Assembly (NCBI RefSeq): GCF_029168945.1 | Contig: NC_083602.1 | Coordinates: 26,585,323-26,649,322, forward strand | DNA from: Cannabis sativa | Taxonomy: Eukaryota; Streptophyta; Magnoliopsida; Rosales; Cannabaceae | Length of the DNA: 64,000 nt | Reading direction: 5' to 3' | Shown: piece after piece, positions 1 to 10,959 of the stretch | Layout of the letters: the number at the start of each line of letters is the position of its first letter | How positions within the stretch are numbered: position 1 is the stretch's first letter | Position numbers and translations under genes: made by a program | The notes under the pieces: generated by a model | Databases searched by the model: none | The model's input: the letters and a program-made list of their open reading frames with translations, nothing else | What the model was told of the DNA's origin: nothing

Positions 1-364
1 ACTTGAAAGACTTCGTTATCAAAAAGAATATATAATAGGGGAATTTATAATTTTATGTATATTATGTGAAGAAATATATTCTTGATTTTTATTTACAAAT
101 TATATATAGTAAAAATAAATAATAAACTTATAAATTTGTATTTAAATTTTAATAAATATATTATATCAACATATTATCACACACTTGGTTAAAAATAAAA
201 AAAAAATATATCATTACAAATATTATTATAATAAATATATTAGATTATTATAGGTCACGTTTAATTATAATTTTATTTATTTTTTTAAACACATTTTTTA
301 ATAACTAATAAACATAAGTGTGTTTTTAGTTTTATGATCATAAATTCATAATATTTTAGTTTGA
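1..364. other. AT-rich intergenic DNA
   Basis: No ORF, RNA gene or repeat boundary could be supported. The stretch is strongly AT-rich with short A and T runs. Confidence 0.5.
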
Positions 365-810
365 AGGTTTCTGCAATCCATCGATCGCTTAAGTCTTATA
401 TTCATTTCTTATTTATTCTTCCACCATTTTGCCTAAATCCGTAATAATTGGTGATTTCGCACGAGTATTGGAGAGAGAAGATATCGCGTATTGGCTGGGA
501 CGTTGAGAAGCTTCTGTACGGTTTAGTCGGCCGGCGTCGCCGATCAATGACGACCAGTCGTCTAAGAGTGGTTTCAACAGCAGTCGTCTTCAGTTGTCTG
601 TGAGGGATTCAAGAGCAGTCGTTTGAGAGTGGTTCAGTTCGTCTCAACGACGTCCTCCGTTGTAGATTTTTGTTTTTATTTATTAATTTACTATTATTAG
701 TTTTATTCCAATTAATGTTGTTATGTGGTTAGAATGATAAGGAGTTCATTTGTTAATTAATTTTAATGTTGTAATCGTGTTTATGTGTTGAAATTAATTT
801 AGTTTTTCCC
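365..810. other. Unassigned, locally GC-richer stretch with a degenerate internal repeat
   Basis: Between about 365 and 660 the base composition is clearly richer in G+C than the surroundings. The motif cagtcgt followed by agagtggtt occurs twice (near 554 and 617), so part of the segment is a degenerate internal duplication. There is no ORF. It lies directly upstream of an RNase H-type LINE remnant, so it may be leftover 5' sequence of that insertion, but nothing proves the link. Confidence 0.35.
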
Positions 811-942
811 ATTAGTCTTGTCTTTTGACATGGTTCTTTAGTCTTTTCCTTTCATTTTTTTCTATTAGTCTTGTCTTTTAACATGGTTTTTTAGTCTTTT
901 CCTTTTAGTTTTTTCTAGTTCGAGTCTTGTCTTTTTGCATGG
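811..942 (+). repeat. Short tandem repeat, 53-bp period, about 2.5 copies
   Basis: Two full units starting at 811 and 864 begin with attagtcttgtctttt and contain tttagtcttttccttt. A third, partial unit follows at about 917. The array runs straight into the RNase H remnant. Confidence 0.75.
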
Positions 943-1393
943 ATTGTGTAGCTCGGAATCATCATGGTGCTATAGTAGAAGCATTCAAGAAGGGGAAGAT
1001 TGGATGTGTTTAACCCGAAATTTCTGAGATAATAGGCATTAAAGAAGCCTTGGGTTGGATTGCAACTCATTCGTGGGATGGAGTCATGATGGAAACAAAT
1101 AGCTTGGTGTGTATCCAAGCGATTCAGAGCGGTATTTTTATGCCTTCACAGTCTGGTCTTATTATTCAAGATGTTCGAAATTCGCTTTTGGCTTTATCTT
1201 TTATTGATTTGTGTTTTGTAAAATGATCTGCAAATAAGTTGGCTCATTGCTTGGTAAGATACTCTTGTTTCTCTACAGGTCGTAGGTCGTGTGCTTCAGT
1301 TGGAGGACTGTTCCTCTGAAGTGCGTTCTATTGTTTTGAGCGAATTTATTAATTAATAGATCTTATGATTTTTATTCAAAAAAAAAAAAAACA
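936..1393 (+). pseudogene. 3' end of a LINE-like element: broken RNase H (RVT_3) domain plus poly(A)
   Basis: Reading the plus strand from about 945 gives a conceptual peptide with the order expected for the RNase H domain at the end of many plant non-LTR polyproteins. It contains ARNHHGAIVEAF, then KEALGWIATHSWDG, METNSLVCIQAI and SANKLAHCLVRY. In this family the ETDS motif supplies a catalytic Asp, and here it reads ETN. In-frame stops interrupt it after GKIGCV and before SANKLAH. After the stop there is a short 3' UTR and a run of A from about 1379 to 1393, as expected for a retrotransposed 3' end. No reverse transcriptase lies upstream, so this is a strongly 5'-truncated, dead copy. A host-gene RNase H-like fragment is the alternative. 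Confidence 0.7.
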
Positions 1394-1485
1394 TAAACAT
1401 AAAGTGTTATTTAAAGTTTTTATTCAAACAAATAAATAAATAGGTTTTATGTTTCAATATATATATATATATATATGGGTGACTA

Positions 1486-2412
1486 TTCAATGGTTACATT
1501 TTTATTGTAACCATATGGTTACATTTTTCTTTAACCTGTAATAGCAGGTTACTAATAGGTAGACTTTCTTTTTTTAGATTTAATTAATTATAATTAACTA
1601 TTTTCTTAAAATAATTAATTAAATAGTAGACATTCTTTTTTTAGAATTATTAATTATAATCAACTATTTTCTTAAAATAATTAATTAAATTTAACAAGAC
1701 CTCTTTTAGCAACTAATATTTATATTTAAATCTTTACTTGAATTATTTTAATAATTAAGCCATTTAATTATAATATTTATAATAAAATTTATTTTTTTTA
1801 CAAAAATTAAACTTCTTTTGACACAAATTAAAATTCTCTTCTTATAATAAATTTTCAAATAATTAATTATTTTTAAATGATATTGAATTATTTTGTTACA
1901 ATTATATGAACTAAGTATGAGACCTCAAGCTAATCAATCAATAACAAGTGCATCCATTTTTTTTTCTAAAAAATCCTTCAACTTATGTCATTTTTTACTT
2001 TTTAAATATTTAAATAAAAAAATTAAATAATTAAGTGTAATAATTTAAAATTAAGATTACAAGTATAATAAAATTTAAATTATGAAATAATATGTGTATA
2101 ATTTTAAATTATAAAAAGTTTTGCTATAAAATTTTAAATAATTTAAGTATAAAAAAATAAATTGCTAAAAGATCCTTATATAGTAATAAATTGTAAAAAA
2201 TTAATTAATAATTATAATTAATTTAATTTTAAAATATAATTAATCTTAATTAAAGTTTTATAAGGAAATAAATGATTAGGTTACTTTCAGGTTACAAGTT
2301 ATTTATTATTTATTTTTATTTAATTTCCAAATTAATCACAACTATTTAATAGTAATCCAATGGCTTAAAAAAATGTAACCATAATAGTTACAATAAAAAT
2401 GTAACCATTGAA
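1486..2412. mobile_element. Non-autonomous TIR DNA transposon, about 0.93 kb
   Basis: The left end (1486-1528) and the reverse complement of the right end (2367-2412) share ttcaatggttacattttt, then attgtaac and tatggttacattttt, an almost perfect terminal inverted repeat of about 43 bp. Both ends lie against short AT dinucleotide runs, so a target duplication cannot be read with confidence. The interior is AT-rich with no coding capacity. A partly inverted aacctg/caggtta pair lies just inside the ends. The superfamily is undetermined. Confidence 0.8.
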
Positions 2413-2415
2413 ACC

Positions 2416-2458
<43 letters not shown>

Positions 2459-2914
2459 GTGGATATTTATTTATTGTATTGTAACTAACTATTATAGGAA
2501 GAAATATTCTAACTAAGGATATTATAATATTTTATTTTAAATGTACCTTTTTAAATAAATATGTACCTACTTATTTATTTTCAATTTAAGAAAATATTTA
2601 AATTGCAATCATAAATATAAACATTACTAAAGATATCTTTCTAAGTAATAATAATAAAAAATTTCTCTAGCTAAATCTAATAAAAATTTCAAAAGAATTA
2701 AAATATATAATTAATAACTAAATTTTCTATCCATAAATATTTATTCGGTTTTCTTTTTTATTTTTTAAAATTTAATTTTAATTAATAATTTATAATATGT
2801 GTAATAAAATTATAATCTTATTAAATATATATTTATTATTTATATATATTATCAATTTTTACTTATTGTCTTTTGTTAAATTTTATTTATATTTTTGGCG
2901 AATAATTTAAACAA
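2413..2914. other. AT-rich intergenic DNA with a TA microsatellite
   Basis: A TA dinucleotide run occupies about 2424-2454. The rest is AT-rich with no ORF or recognisable element. Confidence 0.5.
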
Positions 2915-2945
2915 CCGCTCGCGAAGCGCGGCATGTTTCTTAGTT
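2915..2945 (+). mobile_element. Possible Helitron 3' terminus (hairpin then CTTAG)
   Basis: A GC-rich imperfect hairpin (ccgctcgcgaagcgcgg, 2915-2931) stands out in AT-rich DNA and is followed after 9 bases by ttcttagt. Plant Helitrons typically end in a GC-rich hairpin followed about 10 bases later by CTRR, often CTAG, before a T. Here CTTAG would be a mutated end. No 5' TC boundary was identified, so only the terminus is called. Confidence 0.35.
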
Positions 2946-3258
2946 TGTATTATAAATACGTGTGTTAAAACACACTTATTTCTGGTGTTTGTATGTGGCA
3001 CACACGTAATTTGTTATTGTCACAACTATTTTAAATTAAAAATCAACAGTAAGTCATTTAAAATAAGAATTAAAAAAAATATAATTAATAGACGACGTTA
3101 CAGCATCCACGTAGCGGAGCTAATCAAGCATATTATAATACCTCATATTTTTAGTTAAAAAATATACTTCTATATAATACCTCATATTTTAATTTTCTTT
3201 AAAATTAAATATAATATTTTTATGTTAATTAAAGTAATAAATTAATATAAAAAGTGAG

Positions 3259-3430
3259 AAATGCTAAAAGATACCTAACACCCTTTCATGTGTCAATATC
3301 GCTATTGGTCTAATTAAGTATCAAGTCCCATAAAGTTTAATGTAATAATTTTTAGAGAGTATCGCTAGCCAATCGCAAGACGACAGATCAAAAGGTGCTA
3401 GACACTAATAATACCCAATAACAAAAAGTA
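3259..3430. mobile_element. Fold-back MITE, family A, copy 1
   Basis: The left half (gagaaatgctaaaagatacctaacaccc) and the reverse complement of the right half (from about 3430 back to 3360) resemble each other, giving an imperfect palindrome of about 170 bp. The same sequence recurs at 39478-39650, and a third copy at about 40155 and 45908-45975 is split by a LINE. Shared landmarks are attggt followed by aagtatc, and gagtatcgctagcca. Confidence 0.65.
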
Positions 3431-3630
3431 ATTAATCAAAGAGAAAAAGAGAGAATTTTGAGTAAATGAATAAATAATACACAATACAGATTTTGCTTTC
3501 CCTATAGAACTATTTGAAGGAGTTAATGGAGTGGATTATATCCATGATTCTCAATTTTTTTTATTTTTTTTAGAAGATGCCCTTTTAAAAGGGAGTGCTC
3601 AATAAATAGTGTTGAACTAAGTTTATTTTA

Positions 3631-3993
3631 TAGAATAATTTGTGGTATAAATATTTAAATTTAACTTAGTTGCAAATAAATACTTAAGTTTAATTTTTGA
3701 CGGTAATAATACCTAAATTATATTTCTGGAACTCTATAGGTACATAACCGTTAAATGTTAAGCCATCATATCCACGTGTCATTTTCTTATTGGTATATTT
3801 GAACTATTTTTTTAAAATAATAAAATTTAATAATTTGGACCAATTAAGAATTGCCACATGGCAATTAATTTAACCAGGTACCTACAAAAATTCTAAAATT
3901 ATAACTTAGGTATTATTACCGCCAAAAATTAAATTTAGGTATTTATTTACAACTGGGAGTTAAACTTAGGTATTTATGCCGCAAATTACTCTA
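3631..3993. mobile_element. Fold-back MITE, family B
   Basis: The left arm (3631-3740: aatttgtggtataaatatt, then gacggtaataatacctaa) is matched by the reverse complement of the right arm (about 3885-3993: aatttgcggcataaatacc, then ggcggtaataatacctaa). This gives inverted repeats of about 100 bp around a short loop. There is no coding capacity. Length and structure are those of a MITE; the superfamily is undetermined. Confidence 0.75.
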
Positions 3994-4100
3994 TTTTATT
4001 TTTATTTTGCTTCTCTCTTATTCTTTTAATTTATTTATTCTTTTATTTGTGTAAAAAATATCATTTAAATAATATAAAGAAAAGAGAAAATTATGTAGAG

Positions 4101-4483
4101 AGTAAATACCATTTTGGACCTTATGTTTTACAAAAGTTACCAATTAGACTCTCTATTTTGTTAAATGACAAAATAGACTCTGTATTTTCTATAATTATAC
4201 AAATAAGATCCTCAAACTGTTTTTTTTTAATCAAAATAAAACTTAATAATAATAATCTGATCTAGTAGAGATATTATGAAAAAATTAGTTACATTTTCTA
4301 TATCTGTTCATGTTAGAATTTGTCTTAAAGTTGGTTAAATTAAAAAAAATAAAATTTTTGAAAATTGAACTCGGGTCCTATTTTTACTATTTTAGAAAAT
4401 ATAGAGTCTATTTTGTCATTTAACAAAATAGAGGATCAAATTAGTACTTTTACAAAATACAAGATCCAAAATGATATTTATCC
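4101..4483. mobile_element. Fold-back MITE, family C
   Basis: Inverted arms of about 100 bp: the left arm holds accattttggaccttatg and ctattttgttaaatgacaaa, and the reverse complement of the right arm holds atcattttggatcttgta and the same ctattttgttaaatgacaaa. The spacer is AT-rich. There is no ORF of interest; short ORFs here are chance readings. Confidence 0.8.
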
Positions 4484-4859
4484 TGATGTAGAAGTTTATG
4501 TATGACTCATATAAATGTGTTAGGTAAAATAAAAAAAGTAAGATTTTAATAAAATATTTTAAAGAGTAGAGTTGAAAAAAATTAGGAGAGTACTTTGCCC
4601 CAATACATTTAACCATAGAAGGAGAGGGATGAGATAGACAATAAAATATACATTATAAATATAAATTTTCACATAAAATTTATATTATATTTATATAAAA
4701 ACAATTCATAAAACTATACCATTTGAAATATCAATAATTTAACTAATTACATAGTCTACTTATTATAAATTTCAAATATCCATTGAAAATAATATGGGGG
4801 AAAGAAAGCAAAAAAAAAACAACGGCTAACATTGTTACTACTAATTCAGTTGGTAAACT

Positions 4860-6439
4860 TCAGCAAACAGCCACGTCCAAAGCTGTGTCTAGTTTGGCCT
4901 CAAATGGAGTAGACTTAAAATTTACAATTTGATCCTACAACCCCACAAAAAACATAAAATAAAATAAGACTTTTTAACTTTGCACAAGAAAGAAATATTC
5001 ATTAGATATGTATATATATTTCTTTAAAAAAAAAACACTAACCTTTTCAGTTGTAACAGATTTGGTCCCTTTGCAAGAAGAGCTTGAATCCATACTCTGA
5101 CCAGTATGAATCCAGTAACTCCCAACAGTACCTATTTCAGGTGTTGCTTCACTGCTCTTGCTTCTTAACCCTCTTGAAGATGAAGAAGAAGAAGAAAATG
5201 ATGGTGAAAATTCAGACAATTCTCCTAAAACTCGCCTCTGTTTTATACTGCTAGATGAGTTTTCTTTCTCAGACTCTGAGTCTTCAGAAGAGTGGCCAAT
5301 ACTACCATTGGATTTAGGTGTTGCTTCTGATCCAACCAACCAGCTAGATAGGCTGGTGTCTACCCCAACTTCTTGCTCTGCAGCCTTTACTTCACTAAAC
5401 TTGGGTTTTGAATTGTGTCTTTCCACCTTGAAACTTGGCTCTAAACTGATACTGTTCTCTTTCTCTTGATGATGCTTCACACGCTGGGAATGTGATATTG
5501 GAAGTGGTGTCTCTTCTTTGAACACTTCCCATTGAGTGAAATTTTCAATTGGGCTCAACACTGAAGAATGACCAAATCGAGACCTTTTTACGCCATTTTG
5601 ACTTGACCCAATTGCCTTAACTTTCTCCTCAGAAAGACTAGGGACTGGCATTGGACTACTAACCTCTTTTTCACCCTTCTCAACATCACACACTTGTTTC
5701 CTAGAATCTATAGATAAAGAAAACAGTGATTCAGAAGATTCCTCTTGCAGCACTAGCCCTTTATCATCAGCCTCGCTATTTTCATCTTCTTCCACATTGC
5801 TATCTTCTCCTCCTCCAATATCTTCACATTCATCAGTACTTTTTCTGCAATTTTGGTACCTATTATTTGGAACATAAGACCCAACAATAGTATCCAAAAT
5901 GGGTTTCATTTCTTTTAGCTTTTCTTCATTTCCACTCTTCTTCTCCTCATTACTTTCCACCAAATCACAGCTACTTTCCTTAGTAGATGGCTCCTCACAA
6001 GTCTTAACATTCAAATTAAAGGTTACCCTTTTCTTGGAACAACAATTTCCTTCCTCCTCAACCTCATCTCTGAGTTATTCAAACACATAGACAAAGATAT
6101 AAAAGATCAATAAAACAATTCCCACTAAAATAACACAAAATTCAGATAAATCCCATCTTAAGAAACAGCTTACTTTGATTCTCTTATGAATTCTGTGAGT
6201 TGTCCAGCCTGTTCTTGCTTTGGTGGTTCAATGAGTTGAGGCGATTCAGTAGTCTTAAGGGCCTAAAATATCTCAGATAAGATACATAAATTTCAATGAA
6301 AAGTGGCCAAGTAAAATAAATAAATTAAAAAAGTAAACTGTATTGGTGAGCTTACTTGGTATTTGGAGTGAGTTGCGTTATCTGAGTGTTGATGTTTTGG
6401 GCGATTAGAAGTAGTGAAGCAAGCTAGAAAGCAGACCAT
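4860..6439 (-). CDS. Uncharacterised plant-specific serine-rich acidic protein, four exons, 424 aa
   Basis: The function is unknown. The model on the minus strand is exon 1 6439-6356, exon 2 6262-6174, exon 3 6069-5043 and exon 4 4934-4860. All introns have GT/AG borders, the phases join cleanly and the sum is exactly 425 codons. The start is the ATG of MVCFLACF. Landmarks in order: KKRVTFNLNVKTCEE (near residues 70-85); an acidic region; SLFSLSIDSR (about 173-182); SVLSPIENFTQWE (about 227-239); SSWLVGSEATP (about 299-309); a Ser run; IGTVGSYWIHTGQ (about 370-382); and a C-terminal FKSTPFEAKLDTALD. These short blocks recur in a family of plant proteins without known function; that is recollection, not a search. 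No catalytic domain, signal peptide or membrane segment is visible, and most of the chain looks disordered. Intron 3 retention would give an alternative tail ending in FFLVQS. Two MSA-type motifs lie about 140-195 bp upstream of the ATG. Confidence 0.85.
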
Positions 6440-6564
6440 GATTAAAGCAGCCGCAATGTGTGAGTTGAGCTTAGTAGAGCCTTGGAGGTGAGTGTGAGTG
6501 GGTACCTTTTTGATCTCGAAATGAAGACTGGTTTAGAAAGTTTTGTCAATGGAGATGAAAAGGG

Positions 6565-6640
6565 GTCTGAAATGTGACCGTTGGGAGTTATTCTCTCTCT
6601 CTCTCTCTCTGAGTTCTGAAATGTGACCGTTGAGATTTCA
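6565..6640 (-). promoter_or_regulatory. Duplicated AACGG (MSA-type) motifs flanking a GA microsatellite
   Basis: The 18-bp sequence tctgaaatgtgaccgttg occurs twice, at about 6566-6583 and 6615-6632, on either side of a CT run (6592-6610). On the minus strand, the sense of the gene that starts at 6439, the copies read CCCAACGGTCA (6585-6575) and CTCAACGGTCA (6634-6624). The first matches the plant mitosis-specific activator consensus YCYAACGGYYA exactly and the second has one mismatch. MSA elements bind three-repeat MYBs and drive G2/M expression. The transcription start is not visible, so promoter versus 5' UTR placement is open. Confidence 0.6.
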
Positions 6641-7297
6641 TTCAATTACCTTTATTTATCTACCATATCATATTATTCACTATCACTGTCGAGGTCAGAG
6701 GTCAGACTGAATCCCATGTTCTATCATAAAATGCCCACTTCAAATTATTACCCCACTTCAAATTATCTCAAAAAAAAAAAAAAAAAAAAGTCTAAAATAT
6801 TATTTGAAAAAATTTGTAACATGATTCTTTGTCATGGTCTTTAATGTTTTTTTTTTTTTTTAGCAAATTCAGAATCTGAGTGGAAGAAATTTATAGGTGG
6901 AGACTAAATATTCTAAAATAACAAAATCATGAATACAAGTAAATCATTTATGTAGCTTTGGCTATTTTTAACCATGGTTTCTTTAAAAAGAATCACTAAA
7001 TTGAACATTATTAATTTTAAAATTATAATATTAAAAAAAACTAAAAACTAAAATAAAATTAACGTGACTTGACATATAACATCTATCTAGTATATATATA
7101 TAGAAATAAATACATAAAATACTTAATTAATTTTATAAAATAAATAATACATAAGATTTTTGAAGTAGCAAATTTATATAAATTGCAAAATTTAAGAAAA
7201 ATACATTAATAATTAATGTTTGTCTTAAAAGTAATAATTTAATAGTGAAATAATATTTTTGTGAATTAATATGGAAGAACTAAAATTATTAACATTT
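6641..7297. other. Intergenic DNA with a poly(A) run and AT-rich filler
   Basis: A short duplication of cccacttcaaattat (about 6734 and 6753) is followed by a run of about 21 A near 6769-6789. No gene, RNA or complete element is recognised. Confidence 0.5.
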
Positions 7298-7724
7298 TTA
7301 AAATTACCTTCTGGGGAGGTCCATTTGATACTCAAAAACTGCTCAGCAACAGTCGGACAAGTGGGGAATGTTGGGGTGAACCAAAAAAGTTTGGGTAGAG
7401 CCGAATCTAAACATTGGCTAGGTAAGCGTCCTGTAGTAAGAGGAGTAGTTATGAACCCTGTAGACCATCCCCATGGGGGTGGTGAAGGGAGGGCCCCAAC
7501 TGGTAGAAAAAAATCAACAATCAGACATTGCCCAAAATCCAGTTCTTACAGATAAATGCTCAATACCCAAGTAGGCTTGCAAGGTTGATTATAATCAAGT
7601 GCTTTATGGGTCGTCTCAGACCTTTCAATTGGGCTTTATCCCCCCAAATAGCGAGACTTTTTGTATACAAAGAATTTACTTGTTACTAATTGAATTTAGC
7701 CTTTGTTCTTCTTTAGATCTCTTG
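7298..7724 (+). pseudogene. rpl2: Plastid-derived rpl2 fragment in nuclear DNA (NUPT) with adjoining plastid-like spacer
   Basis: From 7298 to about 7512 the plus strand encodes part of the C-terminal half of plastid ribosomal protein L2: [49 protein letters not shown] and [13 protein letters not shown]. The N-terminal half is missing and the true C-terminus is replaced by unrelated codons to a stop at 7555, so it cannot be a working gene. The match is good, suggesting a fairly recent plastid-to-nucleus transfer. About 170 bp of ORF-free sequence follows to 7724; it appears to continue across the LTR insertion into the ycf1-side spacer at 9690, and is probably plastid spacer (inference). Confidence 0.85.
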
Positions 7725-9689
7725 TGTAAAGACCGCTTAGTTTTAATTTGAAAATTAGCATATAATTAGGGCTTTGTTATGAAAATTAATTATTAATATT
7801 GAATTAATTATTTATGATGATTTATTTGAATTCAGAATGCATTTTTATGTCACATATAGAAATTTCACAATTTTGCATATTTTGTGCCTGGCAACATTGG
7901 AACGCGGTGTACGGCTATTAGAATAATCACATCTTAGTATTTTTAGTATATCGGGACAATAGTTTAGACATTGGGAATGTCGGGAATAGTCGAGATTTTA
8001 GAATTTCCTAAAATACCCCTTAGTGCCATTTTATGACTTTTAGTGTGGGAGGGGCAAAATGGTAATTTTCCCCATTAGTCTTTTGTCTTTTGTGAGTGTG
8101 TATTAAGTTATTTAATTTGATTTTTAGTTAGTAAAGTAGCTGAAGTTATCTTTTAAATAAAACAAACTTATTACTCATTTATTTCAAAATAAGAAAAAAT
8201 CAAAGGAAAAGTTTTTCTCTCAAACTCTCTCTCTCTTTCGTCCCACCCTTGGAGCAGCTAGGGTTCATTTTGTTCTTCAATTGTTCAAGGAGATTCAGCT
8301 GGTTTTTTTAAGTGATCTTGATCAAGGTAAAGGTTTTAGCTCTTCTCTTCTTGTTTTCTTGAGATTTAAGTTTGAGATTTTTTGCATGATTGTTGGTTTT
8401 GCTGCTGTAGTTGCTGTAGTTGTTGGATGTTATTTTCAGAGGTTTAGTTATGATTTATTATGTTGATTTAAGCATGATTTAGTAGTTGTTTGAAGGTTTT
8501 AGCAAGCTTTGAGTTTTAGAACTCAAGCTTGAAGCTTTAATGGTGAAAATTGATTCTGAGCTTCGATTGTTGTTTTGTTGCTTGGGATATGTTTATTGGG
8601 GTATAATATGCAGGTCTGGAAAGTTCGGTTGATTTTGGAAACGATTTGGTTAGGGGTTTGATTTTTGTAGGTTTTCTGGGTAAAACCGGTTAACTGCTTG
8701 TAAAACCGGTTACCCAGATTTTGCAGCAGGGGAAAAAACTGATTTTTCAGCTTGTCTTTTTGTGTCAGTTTTAGGTTTCTAATTAGTTGATTTCCCTGCT
8801 AGTTCGGGATATTATTATTTTAAGTTGCAGTAGATAGGGTTTTGGTTTTAAACCTTAGTCTCGGTTGTGATTTAGCGAGTCACTTATGTGTGTTGATATC
8901 GATGTGATTTAGGAGCCTATAATTCGCCGAGCAGTCGTTCCACTCAGGTTGACCGGCACACCTGAATTCGGAATTGAGATAAGATTAGTATAATATCATG
9001 CATATGTTATTACATGTTTAGCGTGCATGTTGTTTATGCCTGTTAGATTACATTGATAGTAGTAATAGTATACATAGAGTTGTACTGATTACTGATAAGT
9101 GTATGTTGGCTAAAATACTGATCGATGCTGTCACATCAATATGGCTAGAGTATGACTAGCATATTGAGTATAGGCTGGCATTATGGTCGATAGTATTGTC
9201 GTATGAACATTCTAGACTCAGTACCGTGTGGGACACGGGGATTAGGGTTATGATCGGGTGTATGGGCGCCAGGTTATAACCCGGGTTAGTTGTATGTTAT
9301 ATGTTATGCTTTTCTTACTGAGTCTGTCGACTCACAGTGCTATCTTTATGTGTAGGTAAGGGCAAGGCTAAAGTTGAAGAGCCGTGAGTACGAGCAGGTG
9401 AAGATTGTACATGTAGGGCGGTTAGGCCTGGAGCGTACGATCCTCGGGACATCAGGGCTTCTGTTGTTTAGTTGTTGGGCGACAAATTTTTTGATTATAT
9501 GTATAGCAAACTTTTGTAAAGTATTTTGTAAACGGGATCCGAAAATATTATATATGTAATACTTTAAGTTTTTGATTAAATAAGCAAATTTTAATTAATC
9601 ACCATTTTCAATAACCTCGTTGATTAGCAACGAGCTGCACAGTAGGTTTAAAATCACATTATCACGCCTATGCTAGTTAGGGTGTTACA
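7725..9689 (+). mobile_element. Solo LTR, about 1.97 kb, probably Ty3/gypsy-type
   Basis: The segment begins tgtaaagacc and ends gggtgttaca, so it has TG...CA termini. It is flanked by tcttg (7720-7724) and ccttg (9690-9694), a 5-bp target duplication with one mismatch. It splits a plastid-derived tract, as plastid-like sequence lies on both sides. No internal domain, primer-binding site or polypurine tract is present, so it is a solo LTR left by recombination. The gypsy assignment rests on length and end sequence only. The 61-codon ORFs inside are not credible genes. Confidence 0.7.
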
Positions 9690-10240
9690 CCTTGTTTCAC
9701 TCCGATAGTATAATAAATCAAGTCAATGCATAGGAAATGAATCCATTTACATACTATTAAGTAAGTGAAAGATATAAAACATAATCTAATCAAAATTATG
9801 AATTATGGATTTCTGACTACATTCTCCATAGGGCCCTCTTATCTCTTCCTTCTCCGAGCTCGCGTTCTGGAAGAAGGAGAAGAAGGAACCGAGAAGAAAG
9901 TATCAGCAACAACCGATTTTATTATGGGACAACTCATGATGTTCATATCGATCTATTATGTGCCTCTGCATCTAGCATTGGGTAGACCTCATACAATAAC
10001 TGTCCTAACTCTACCCTATCTTTTGTTTCATTTCTTCTGGAACAATCACAAACACTTTTTTGATTATGGATCTACTAACAGAAATTCAATGCGTAATCTT
10101 AGCATTCAATGTGTATTCTTGAATAATCTCATTTTTCAATTATTCAACCATTTCATTTTACCAAGTTCAATATTAGTCAGATTAGTCACAAAAAGTCCAA
10201 AATATTATGGCTTTTATATAGGTTGTAGATTATAGATTAT
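9690..10240 (+). pseudogene. ycf1: Plastid-derived ycf1 (Tic214) 5' fragment in nuclear DNA
   Basis: The reading frame from about 9796 to 10185 encodes the start region of plastid Ycf1/Tic214: [55 protein letters not shown] and [19 protein letters not shown]. The normal start and first roughly 25 residues are missing, and the match stops after SSILVRLV, where unrelated AT-rich sequence with three attatag repeats begins. The full plastid protein is several times longer, so this is a dead fragment. Upstream spacer (9690-9795) also looks plastid-derived. In plastid genomes rpl2 and ycf1 are not adjacent, so the tract is a rearranged or multi-piece NUPT. Confidence 0.88.
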
Positions 10241-10959
10241 AGATTATAGATAGATATTGTCTTAGTTTAATTATACATACAAATAATTTCATTTGTTATA
10301 TTGAATGATTATTAGTATATACAAGTTTTATAATTATTATTCACTTAAAAATAAGGAAAAAAAACAGGAAAATATAAAAAAGGAAAAAAATTACAAATAT
10401 ATTATGGAGTGGCCCTTTAAACATTATACAGCCCACATACAAATATTTACAAAAATACCACATGCTCTAAACCTTCAGCCGCACGGAACACAACGATCAA
10501 GAAGAACAGACCTCGATCGTTCAAATTAGCAACACAACCAAAATGAAACTAAAACGAGGGAAATACCACCATTAATTTTGGCGAAATCAACTGGAAAAGA
10601 AGACATGCAATGATTTAAAGAGAAAATAACGAAAAAAACCAGAAAAACTGTGAAGAAACTGAAATTACACATTTGTTTTCGATTTTATTTGATCAAAACA
10701 ACTCCTCCTAATATCAAAATCCAAATTCATGAAATGTAGATCTGTAACAAACAGATCTGGAGCTCCCCCCCGAATCCAAAACAAGGTATGATGTGAAAAT
10801 TTTTAAAAAACCTCATGAATAATAGATCTATGTTATATATAATTGTATTTTGGTTGATTACTAGTTTCCAATGTGGAATATATTTTTTTTAAAAACACAA
10901 TAAGAAGAGCAAATTCGAATTAAGCTACAATCAGTTACGTATAAGTCTGTTTATTTTTT

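Noticed and set aside
2895..3158. 87-codon ORF over the hairpin near 2915
   Set aside because: It begins at a non-ATG codon, spans the Helitron-like hairpin and has no recognisable domain.
5158..5469. Plus-strand ORF of 103 codons
   Set aside because: Lies antisense within exon 3 of the four-exon gene; its open frame follows from the Ser/Glu-rich coding strand.
8281..8466. Plant-gene-like leader and short ORF inside 7725-9689
   Set aside because: The CT-rich leader and intron-like sequence lie inside a unit with LTR ends and a target duplication, so it is LTR promoter/leader sequence and not a gene.
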